From: Candidatus Dadabacteria bacterium RIFCSPHIGHO2_12_FULL_53_21
Lineage (GTDB): Bacteria > Desulfobacterota_D > UBA1144 > Nemesobacterales > UBA2774
Length of the DNA: 7,643 nt
Assembly (NCBI GenBank): GCA_001775255.1
Contig: MFCJ01000033.1
Span: 1-7,643, forward strand
Direction: 5' to 3'
Shown: positions 1 to 5,492 of the stretch, in pieces
Layout: every line of letters begins with the position of its first letter
Position numbering within the stretch: position 1 is the stretch's first letter
Made by a program: the position numbers and the translations under genes
The notes under the pieces: generated by a model
Seen by the model: the letters and a program-made list of their open reading frames with translations, nothing else
Database searches by the model: none
What the model was told of the DNA's origin: nothing

Positions 1-2
1 AG

Positions 3-125
3 TCGATTAAGAAATTTAAAAAATCCCTTGAAAAGCTCGAAGCCGTGATCGAAAACAAGGATTCGGAATCACTAAAAAAACTCCTTTCACGAAGCTCCCG
101 CGCAAGGCGGGAGTTCTCTAAGTAA
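3..125 (+). CDS. tyrA: C-terminal fragment, probable prephenate dehydrogenase
   Basis: This open frame enters from the left edge and gives 40 residues before a TAA stop, so only the C-terminal tail is visible. The tail is a charged amphipathic helix pattern (SLEKLEAVIENKD, then SLKKLLSRSSRARREF). Prephenate and arogenate dehydrogenases commonly end with such a helix: F-x-x-x-L-x-x-L-x-x-x-I-E, then D-x-E-x-L-x-x-L-L, then a basic R-x-A-R. Those enzymes oxidatively decarboxylate prephenate or arogenate in tyrosine synthesis. No catalytic or NAD-binding residue lies in the window, so the call rests on the tail alone. The stop is 8 bases from the stop of the converging gluconokinase gene. Another protein with a charged helical tail is possible. 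Confidence 0.45.
   Translation, partial: SIKKFKKSLEKLEAVIENKDSESLKKLLSRSSRARREFSK
79..115 (-). terminator. Possible terminator for the gluconokinase transcript
   Basis: CTCCCGC (95-101) and GCGGGAG (107-113) form a perfect 7-bp stem with a 5-base loop. Read on the minus strand, downstream of the gluconokinase stop, a T run (complement of 74-80) follows about 13 bases after this hairpin. An alternative outer stem, 79-84 with 110-115 (AACTCC/GGAGTT), would end directly at the T run. Neither version is a textbook intrinsic terminator. It lies inside the final codons of the converging + strand gene. Confidence 0.35.
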
Positions 126-133
126 GCCCCCGG

Positions 134-625
134 TCATTTAGTCATACTTTTCAGGTCCAGTTTCCGAATTATATCCTCGGCGATCGATTCCGGGTCCTGC
201 CCGATATCCTCCCTGAGCGCGTCTTCAGGCTCCTCGAGTGCACTGAGCTGACTTTCGAGGATAGGTGCTCCCGCGAAATGCCCCTCTCTTCCCCTTAACC
301 TGTCCTTTATTAATTCCGCACTGCCCGCGAGATAAATAAAACGTATATCGCCGCCGCTCTCTTCGAGCATTTCCCGGTATGTCTCCTTAAGAGCGGAGCA
401 GGCAATGACAGCAGGCTCATTCATTCCCTCGATGAAATCACGTATCGCCAGGAGCCAGGGCAGCCTGTCCTCATCCGTCAACGGTATGCCTTTATTAATC
501 TTCTCTATATTTTCTTTCGGGTGGAAGTCGTCGGCGTCATAGAAATTCCAGCCGAGCTTGCGGGCAAGCACCCGCCCGACAGTAGTTTTCCCCGCCCCTG
601 CGACACCCATAATTATTAGAACCAT
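134..625 (-). CDS. gntK: Gluconokinase, P-loop kinase (163 aa)
   Basis: It phosphorylates D-gluconate to 6-phosphogluconate with ATP in the cytoplasm, feeding the pentose phosphate or Entner-Doudoroff route. A Walker A motif (GVAGAGKTT) starts at about residue 7. It is followed by FYDADDFHP, INKGIPLTDEDRLPWL, ACSALKETYR and a late GHFAGAPILESQLSALEEP segment. These occur in this order in the GntK family. The length is close to the usual 160-180 residues, so the protein looks complete. The ATG has no strong Shine-Dalgarno sequence in front of it, but residues 1-6 lead straight into the P-loop strand, which supports this start. The gene lies 53 bases downstream of the nearer micro-ORF on the same strand and could share its transcript. 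No gluconate transporter or GntR-type regulator is in the window. Confidence 0.93.
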   Translation of the reverse strand: MVLIIMGVAGAGKTTVGRVLARKLGWNFYDADDFHPKENIEKINKGIPLTDEDRLPWLLAIRDFIEGMNEPAVIACSALKETYREMLEESGGDIRFIYLAGSAELIKDRLRGREGHFAGAPILESQLSALEEPEDALREDIGQDPESIAEDIIRKLDLKSMTK

Positions 626-678
626 GCGTCCGGGATAATATCAGATTTTTTTATATTCAGAGCCCTTCACTTTTGCCC

Positions 679-756
679 TTAACCGATGTCGCAGTGGCAG
701 GCTGTAACGAGAAGGGTAACGAGAAGGATCGAAAATAAAGTAAGGTATAAGCGCAT
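679..756 (-). CDS. 25-aa putative micro-lipoprotein, copy A
   Basis: A short ORF (ATG at 754-756, TAA at 679-681) encodes a hydrophobic 25-residue peptide. R2 is the only basic residue, followed by a Leu/Val/Thr core and then LLVTACHCDIG at the end. V17-T18-A19-C20 fits a lipoprotein lipobox, so signal peptidase II cleavage before C20 would leave the lipidated hexapeptide CHCDIG. A good ribosome binding site, AGAGGA (764-769), sits 7 bases upstream of the ATG. The key support is a second ORF at 948-1025 with the same length, the same C20 and C22 and 14 of 25 identical residues. The LLVT-LLVT stretch is encoded by a perfect 12-bp tandem repeat. I do not recognise a named family. A small hydrophobic toxin or a leader peptide are alternatives. 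Confidence 0.6.
   Translation of the reverse strand: MRLYLTLFSILLVTLLVTACHCDIG
704..727. repeat. Two-copy 12-bp tandem repeat inside micro-ORF A
   Basis: GTAACGAGAAGG occurs twice back to back (704-715 and 716-727) without mismatch. On the minus strand it encodes the repeated LLVT units of the micro-ORF at 679-756. The paralogue at 948-1025 has SLLVT once, so the duplication is specific to this copy. Its length is a multiple of three and keeps the frame. Confidence 0.85.
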
Positions 757-795
757 TCCAATATCCTCTTTGAGTGTATTTAACGCCTGGAAGGA

Positions 796-822
796 ATTAT
801 ACAATTAAAACCGGACTCGCAA
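796..822 (-). promoter_or_regulatory. Candidate promoter for micro-ORF A
   Basis: On the minus strand a perfect TATAAT (796-801) lies 39 bases before the ATG of the micro-ORF at 679-756. A TTGCGA at 817-822 could serve as -35, but the 15-base spacer is short. The other micro-ORF has a TATAAT at almost the same distance (38 bases), which strengthens both. The gluconokinase gene downstream may be read from this promoter too. Confidence 0.4.
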
Positions 823-947
823 CATAATTAATCCGAAGAAGCGTCTCGGCCGTACGTGAAATCCCCGTTCCGCTTCCGCATTAATGAAAGAAGTCCGTTC
901 CGTTTGATGATAAACCGGCTTATGTCCCCTCTTTCGCCCGGGCATGC

Positions 948-1025
948 TTAACCGATGCCGCAGCTGCAGGCGGTTACCAAAAGCGAAACGAAGAGCACGG
1001 CAGTCAAAGCGATATACGTGAGCAT
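948..1025 (-). CDS. 25-aa putative micro-lipoprotein, copy B
   Basis: This ORF (ATG at 1023-1025, TAA at 948-950) is the paralogue of the ORF at 679-756. It encodes 25 hydrophobic residues ending in SLLVTACSCGIG, with C20 and C22 in the same positions and the same I24-G25 ending. The lipobox reading (V17-T18-A19-C20) predicts a mature lipidated hexapeptide, CSCGIG. GAGGA (1032-1036) lies 6 bases before the ATG, a good ribosome binding site. Unlike copy A, the N-terminus (MLTY) has no basic residue, which weakens the signal-peptide reading. The sequence spanning stop and flank (ATCGGTTAAG) is also shared with copy A. Function is unknown. The match in length, cysteines, ribosome binding site and -10 spacing between the copies is the case for both being translated. 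Confidence 0.6.
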   Translation of the reverse strand: MLTYIALTAVLFVSLLVTACSCGIG

Positions 1026-1063
1026 ATACGGTCCTCGCAAAAAAATTCACAATGCTTGATAAA

Positions 1064-1092
1064 ATTATACTCGGAATATTAAATTTTGGAAC
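1064..1092 (-). promoter_or_regulatory. Candidate promoter for micro-ORF B
   Basis: A perfect TATAAT on the minus strand (1064-1069) lies 38 bases before the ATG of the ORF at 948-1025. The -35 is weak: GTTCCA at 1087-1092 would give a 17-base spacer. It lies just past the 3' end of the 193-aa gene, so the micro-ORF need not depend on that gene's transcript. Confidence 0.35.
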
Positions 1093-1138
1093 AGGAATTT
1101 CTTTGAAGGACAGCGGCCGGACTAGAGCCAATATTGCC

Positions 1139-1720
1139 CTAACAGCGACCGGAGTCTATATTGAGCGCGGATGCGAGACCTTCTCTTATGGGCTCGATCT
1201 CCTTCTTATAGAACTCCAGGTCCTTATCGTAACCGACCGGATCATTCTGCCAGGACGAGAACCTTTCGAAGATGGATTTAAAGTTCAATGTAATGTCGGG
1301 GGAATCAAAGACCCAGCTGAAATCCTCCTTCAGGGGGAAAAACAGCCTGAAAAAGAAAATTTTGCGGGTAAGGTGGTCTTCCATAATTTCAAGATCATCG
1401 AATTCGAGATTAATGAGATCGAACCACCCGGTCCTCACCCAGCTGTAGCCTCCCCCGAAGGCTTTGGCGAGCTCGGATGTAAGTCCGAGCCTCTCTCCGG
1501 CCTCCTTCCCTAATTCCGTGAATACATAGGCGGCCTCCCTCGTGAGGTAATCGTATTCAGGAATCTTTTTTTCCATTCCTATGAGATTGCGTATCAGCTG
1601 CGGCTCCTTCTCTATGTAGCGGACGAGATCGAACTTGCCTATATTTCCGCAGAGCTCAAGCGATACTGATATGTTTTCCCACTCTCTCTTGGCTATCTGA
1701 TGTACCGATCTTATCTCCAT
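1139..1720 (-). CDS. Hypothetical protein, 193 aa
   Basis: I do not recognise this protein. It is charged and apparently soluble, with no signal peptide. It starts MEIRSVHQIAKREWENISVSLELCGNIGKF. Near the middle is an aromatic, glycine-rich stretch (KAFGGGYSWVRTGWFDLINL, about residues 85-104), then LEFDDLEIMEDHLTRKIFFF and an aromatic cluster ending in FFFRLFFPL. The C-terminal third is acidic and aromatic. Codon use (many ATA, AAG and CTC codons) matches the pst genes, which favours this strand over an overlapping + strand frame at 1052-1513. No clear ribosome binding site precedes the ATG; a CGGAG lies about 13 bases away. The gene is divergent from pstS, and its 3' end is followed by the two micro-ORFs on the same strand. 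Confidence 0.65.
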   Translation of the reverse strand: MEIRSVHQIAKREWENISVSLELCGNIGKFDLVRYIEKEPQLIRNLIGMEKKIPEYDYLTREAAYVFTELGKEAGERLGLTSELAKAFGGGYSWVRTGWFDLINLEFDDLEIMEDHLTRKIFFFRLFFPLKEDFSWVFDSPDITLNFKSIFERFSSWQNDPVGYDKDLEFYKKEIEPIREGLASALNIDSGRC

Positions 1721-2013
1721 ATCGATTAATCTGCTCCGTATCTTATGCCGTTTTTTTTTAATAAGCCGTGAATCGATTACCCGACCTTACACTAATACAC
1801 TCCAAAAGATAATCCGGAATAATGAAGAGCGTATGAACCGTCTGTTAATCTGCAGTGAACCGGGTGAACTCGCATCGAATTATTCGAACGGCGGCGAAGA
1901 AGCGTCCGGGTTCCCGGCACCTGAACCATGCATTGAAGTAAGGTACAATAATTCTACCGGACGGCATGGAATCAAAATATTATTTGCAATAATTCAGTAA
2001 TTATAGGAGACCG
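1721..2013. other. Divergent intergenic region, no gene supported
   Basis: This stretch separates the minus-strand 193-aa gene from the pstS promoter. It holds a nine-base T run (1751-1759), an 8-bp direct repeat ATCGATTA (1721-1728 and 1772-1779), a 13-bp palindrome TCGAAT-T-ATTCGA (1875-1887), and a short CCGGG-TT-CCCGG inverted repeat nearby. A promoter for the 193-aa gene should lie at its left end, but I see no convincing -35/-10 pair. A 55-codon + strand frame (1833-2000) has no ribosome binding site and is not called. Confidence 0.5.
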
Positions 2014-2052
2014 TTAACTAGGGTTTAATGTTTTCTTAACATTTTCTTAACA
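2014..2052 (+). promoter_or_regulatory. Pho box: four 11-bp-spaced TTAACA-like repeats
   Basis: TTAACT (2014-2019), TTAATG (2025-2030), TTAACA (2036-2041) and TTAACA (2047-2052) are separated by exactly 5 bases each, giving an 11-bp period. The last two spacers are both TTTTC. PhoB/PhoP-family response regulators bind tandem half-sites at 11-bp steps. The hexamer matches the Bacillus PhoP type (TTAACA-N5-TTAACA) more closely than E. coli CTGTCAT. The array ends 9 bases before a -10-like TTTAAT and covers the -35 position, as in activator-dependent Pho promoters. Its place before a pst operon strongly supports phosphate-starvation control. Two dimer sites are implied. Confidence 0.82.
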
Positions 2053-2061
2053 AACCTCGGT

Positions 2062-2067
2062 TTTAAT
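2062..2067 (+). promoter_or_regulatory. -10 element of the pst promoter
   Basis: TTTAAT lies 9 bases downstream of the last Pho half-site. No sigma70 -35 is present at the matching distance; the Pho repeats occupy it. Transcription would start near 2074, leaving a leader of about 28 bases with the strong ribosome binding site AAGGAGGT (2089-2096), 6 bases before the pstS ATG. Confidence 0.6.
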
Positions 2068-2102
2068 GCATGCCAGATTAAAACCCTTAAGGAGGTATTA
2101 AA

Positions 2103-3101
2103 ATGAGTAAGAGAGGACTTCTCAAAGGCAGCTTAATAGCTAGCTTAGCGGCATTAGTATTAACGGTGGCTTCAAACGTCGTCATCGCGGCTGAGACCGT
2201 TCAGGTCGATCCGGCCATCCCGACGTATGCAAAGACGAGCGGGGTTTCCGGTAACATTAACAGCATCGGCTCGGACACGATGAATAACCTGATGACCCTC
2301 TGGTGCGAAGGCTTCACAAAGGACTACCCCAACGTTAAATGCCAGATCGAGGGTAAAGGCTCAAGCACAGCGCCCCCCGCTCTTATCGAAGGGACGGCCC
2401 AGTTCGGACCCATGTCCCGTGCGATGAAGGATAAGGAGATCGACGAATTCGAAAAGAAATTCGGTTACAAGCCGACGGCCGTCTCGACCTCTATCGACAC
2501 ACTTGCGGTTTTCGTGAGCAAGGACAACCCGATCGATTGCCTGACAATGACGCAAGTAGATGCAATCTTTTCGAAGAACAGGGCATGCGGTGGCGGAGAG
2601 GACATTGCGACTTGGGGTCAGCTCGGATTGACAGGGGATTGGGCCAATGTGCCGATCAGCATGTACGGCAGAAACTCGGCGTCCGGCACGTACGGATTCT
2701 TTAAGGAACACACCCTCTGCAAGGGCGACTACAAAGACTCCGTAAAGGAGCAGCCGGGCTCGGCGTCCGTAGTGCAGGGAGTCACGGAGGATAAAGGGGC
2801 CATCGGATACAGCGGTATCGGTTATATAACCTCCGGCGTCAAGGCCGTGAAACTGGGGAAAAATCCGGGTGAATGTGCGGACCCGAACCTTGCGAACGTA
2901 ATCAACGGCTCTTATCCTTTAGGCAGGTACCTTTACCTTTATGTGAATAAGAAGCCAAACGAAGCGCTCGACCCTCTGAGATTGGAGTTCCTTAAATATG
3001 TTCTCAGTCAGCAGGGTCAGGGGGTTGTAATAAAGGACGGTTACCTCCCTATCCCGGCTAATGTTGAAGCCGAGATGGTGACAGCGATCGGAGCTAACTA
3101 A
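2103..3101 (+). CDS. pstS: Phosphate ABC transporter substrate-binding protein PstS (332 aa)
   Basis: This is the periplasmic receptor that binds inorganic phosphate and delivers it to PstCA. The N-terminus (MSKRGLLKG, then a hydrophobic stretch to about residue 28) is a Sec signal peptide, with cleavage likely at A29 or A30. Phosphate-binding segments are in family order: SIGSDTMNNLM (S57, D58, T59), GKGSSTAPPALIEG (about 84-97) and GRNSASGTYGFF (about 189-200), followed by EQPGSASVV and GAIGYSGIGY. Length fits the family. Six cysteines (C68, C80, C146, C162, C206, C258) lie in the exported part and may form disulfides. The C162/C206 pair also occurs, as I recall, in Pseudomonas-type PstS. 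It is the first gene of the operon, behind a Pho box and a near-perfect ribosome binding site. pstC follows after 46 bases. Confidence 0.96.
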   Translation: MSKRGLLKGSLIASLAALVLTVASNVVIAAETVQVDPAIPTYAKTSGVSGNINSIGSDTMNNLMTLWCEGFTKDYPNVKCQIEGKGSSTAPPALIEGTAQFGPMSRAMKDKEIDEFEKKFGYKPTAVSTSIDTLAVFVSKDNPIDCLTMTQVDAIFSKNRACGGGEDIATWGQLGLTGDWANVPISMYGRNSASGTYGFFKEHTLCKGDYKDSVKEQPGSASVVQGVTEDKGAIGYSGIGYITSGVKAVKLGKNPGECADPNLANVINGSYPLGRYLYLYVNKKPNEALDPLRLEFLKYVLSQQGQGVVIKDGYLPIPANVEAEMVTAIGAN

Positions 3102-3147
3102 ATATTTGTAAGATTTAAAAAATACGGTCTGGACTGGAACATTTCTC

Positions 3148-5445
3148 ATGTCGCCTAAAACCAAGTTGAAAGAGCCAAAGCAGGTTTCCTCCGGGGTTAA
3201 GCGGAGGAAACTTGCTGACCGTATTGCAACGGTCATCGTCACTATAGGCGGAATAGCGATAATCTTATGCATAATCGCGATTCTCGTATTCATAGGGATC
3301 GAGACTGTCCCACTCTGGCAGGGAGTAAAATCCGAACTCGTAAGCTCGTTTATTCTAAAGGAATCCCCCGACCTCGCCTCTTATTCTCTTGACAGTCCCG
3401 ACCAGAGCCAATTCCCGTTCATGGCAGCGGGGACTGAGCAATATAAGGAAATAGGTTTCATAGTCACGAACGACGGGATGGTTAATTTCCTGTCCCTTAA
3501 AGACGGCAGCGTCATCAAGAAACAGCAGCTTCCGGGCCTCGAAGGCACAAAAATAGCTTCGAGCTACGTTTCGGAAAATAATAAGCTATACAGCTTCGGA
3601 ACAGAGAACGGAAATATACTTCCCGTACGTTTTGACTTTAAGATGTCCTTCGACGGCGACAAGAGAAGTATTGCCCCGGCAGTAAACGAAGAAGAACCTT
3701 TGAATTTCGGCACCTCTCCTCTTGCTATAATTGCATATGAAGAAAATGAAGACGGCGAGAGCGCAGGGGCGGCATATACAACCGGGGGAGAACTATTGCT
3801 AACGGCATCGGTCGAATCGGCGTCATTACTCGGGGGGGGAGAAAAGAAGCGAATCACGCATAACCTTACCGGCAGTCTCGAGGGAAGCGATGTGACCGCG
3901 CTCGAGCTCGACCGCTTCACATGGAACCTCTATGCCGGAACCAGCGGCGGAAAGCTATACCACTGGGACGTCAGAAACAAGGAAAACCCCGTGCTTCTCG
4001 AAGTATTAAATGCCGCTCCCAATTCCAACACACCGATCACGGCGCTTGCCTACCTGCTAGGAGACCGTTCGTTAATAGTGGGGGATAGTGCAGGCGATGT
4101 GTCAGTATGGTTCGAAGTGTCCGAGCCCGATTCGCCGAAGGGCAAGGTCTTAAAAAGGATCCACGACCTTCCTCCCATGGAGCTTCCGGTGGTGGATATA
4201 CTCCCCTCGGCGAGGGACCGTGGTTTTATCGCCTCCGACAACGGCGGCAATCTAAACCTTTATCATGCGACGTCCGAGCAGAAACTGGCGTCCTTCAAAA
4301 CAGACGGCCCCCGGGTTGAGAATTTAGTTTATTCACCCAAGGCGGACGGAATAATGGCAATCGATCGGAAAGGCAAGCTTTACGACTGGGATATCGATAA
4401 TTCTCACCCGGAGACCAGCTTCAAAACACTTTTCGGTAAAGTCTGGTACGAGGGATACAGCAAACCTGAATACGTATGGCAGTCCACGGGCGGAACAGAC
4501 GACTTCGAGCCGAAATTCAGTCTTACGCCTCTCGCTTACGGAACATTAAAAGGGGCCATCTACGCCCTCCTTTTTGCGATACCCCTCTCCATATTCGCGG
4601 CCCTCTGCGTCTCCCAATTCATGCACCCGGCGCTCAGGAACACTATCAAACCGATAATAGAGGTCATGGCCGCGCTGCCGAGCGTGGTATTAGGGTTCTT
4701 CGCGGGCCTCTGGCTTGCGCCTGTCATAGAAAAAATCATCCCTGCAATTTTTACCATGCCTATAGTCCTCACTATATTCACTTTGATAGCCGTTTTCGCC
4801 TGGCAGGCTCTCCCGAGAAGGATAAAGGGTAGGTTCAAAGAGGGATCGGAGCTTTTTTTACTGGTGCCGGTGATACTGCTGGGAGTAATCGTGACGTTGT
4901 GGATCAATTCGCCGGTAGAACAGATATTCTTCGGCGGAGACTATAAGTCATGGTTCTATAATGTGCTCGGCCTCCAGTATGACCAGAGAAACTCATTAAT
5001 CGTCGGTTTCGCCATGGGTTTTGCGGTAATACCGATCATATTCACTATTTCTGAAGACGCCCTGACAAGCGTACCCAAACACCTGGCAGCGGGATCGCTG
5101 GCTCTCGGGGCGAACAAGTGGCAGACCGCTATCAGGGTCATACTTCCAACGGCCAGCCCGGGAATATTCTCGGCAGTCATGATAGGCTTGGGCAGGGCCA
5201 TAGGCGAAACGATGATTGTGCTGATGGCGACAGGGAATACGCCGATTATGGACTGGAGCATCTTTAACGGCTTCCGCGCCCTATCCGCAAATATCGCGGT
5301 GGAAATACCTGAGGCCCCTCACGGCGGGACACTTTACAGGATACTGTTCCTGGCGGCGCTGCTGCTGTTCTTCTTCACTTTCATAATAAATACGGCAGCC
5401 GAGTTGGTCAGACAAAATCTTAGGAAGAAATACGGTCAGATATAG
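3148..5445 (+). CDS. pstC: Phosphate ABC transporter permease PstC, large form with WD40-like propeller (765 aa)
   Basis: PstC and PstA form the inner-membrane channel. A basic cytoplasmic N-terminus leads to TM1 (about residues 26-50), then about 400 extra residues, then the permease core from about 458 (SLTPLAYGTLKGAIYALLF). The core has the EAA loop E636-D-A...G649...I-x-LP667 that contacts PstB. Ordinary PstC is only about 320 residues. The extra region repeats a turn-plus-strand pattern ending in G110, G155, G214, G268, G316, G367 and G409; examples are GGKLYHWDV, AGDVSVWFEV, GGNLNLYHA and KGKLYDWDI. Seven units 42-59 residues apart indicate a seven-bladed WD40-like propeller, placed in the periplasm by TM1. 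Similar large PstC proteins occur in some Proteobacteria, such as Pseudomonas. There is no strong ribosome binding site, but no other in-frame start is near. pstA follows after 47 bases. Confidence 0.94.
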   Translation: MSPKTKLKEPKQVSSGVKRRKLADRIATVIVTIGGIAIILCIIAILVFIGIETVPLWQGVKSELVSSFILKESPDLASYSLDSPDQSQFPFMAAGTEQYKEIGFIVTNDGMVNFLSLKDGSVIKKQQLPGLEGTKIASSYVSENNKLYSFGTENGNILPVRFDFKMSFDGDKRSIAPAVNEEEPLNFGTSPLAIIAYEENEDGESAGAAYTTGGELLLTASVESASLLGGGEKKRITHNLTGSLEGSDVTALELDRFTWNLYAGTSGGKLYHWDVRNKENPVLLEVLNAAPNSNTPITALAYLLGDRSLIVGDSAGDVSVWFEVSEPDSPKGKVLKRIHDLPPMELPVVDILPSARDRGFIASDNGGNLNLYHATSEQKLASFKTDGPRVENLVYSPKADGIMAIDRKGKLYDWDIDNSHPETSFKTLFGKVWYEGYSKPEYVWQSTGGTDDFEPKFSLTPLAYGTLKGAIYALLFAIPLSIFAALCVSQFMHPALRNTIKPIIEVMAALPSVVLGFFAGLWLAPVIEKIIPAIFTMPIVLTIFTLIAVFAWQALPRRIKGRFKEGSELFLLVPVILLGVIVTLWINSPVEQIFFGGDYKSWFYNVLGLQYDQRNSLIVGFAMGFAVIPIIFTISEDALTSVPKHLAAGSLALGANKWQTAIRVILPTASPGIFSAVMIGLGRAIGETMIVLMATGNTPIMDWSIFNGFRALSANIAVEIPEAPHGGTLYRILFLAALLLFFFTFIINTAAELVRQNLRKKYGQI

Positions 5446-5492
5446 AAGCGAACGCATTATTTTACCACTCTCCGAGATAACGAGGTCCGGGA

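Noticed and set aside
805..1131. 108-codon minus-strand frame covering micro-ORF B in another frame
   Set aside because: Arginine-rich, uneven composition typical of an off-frame reading, no ribosome binding site. The 25-codon frame has a good site and a paralogue.
1052..1513. 153-codon + strand frame opposite the 193-aa gene
   Set aside because: No ribosome binding site, overlaps the longer minus-strand gene almost entirely, begins inside the region of a minus-strand promoter, and its protein resembles no family. The minus-strand frame has codon use like the pst genes.
1751..1759. Nine-base T run as a terminator for + strand transcription
   Set aside because: The flanking TTATGCCG and AATAAGCCG are similar in direct, not inverted, orientation, so no stem forms, and no + strand gene ends just before it.
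1875..1887. 13-bp palindrome TCGAAT-T-ATTCGA as an operator
   Set aside because: Too short and AT-rich to assign to a regulator, not positioned on a recognised promoter, and found only once.
1833..2000. 55-codon + strand frame before the Pho box
   Set aside because: No ribosome binding site, no signal or domain, low-information composition. Probably chance.
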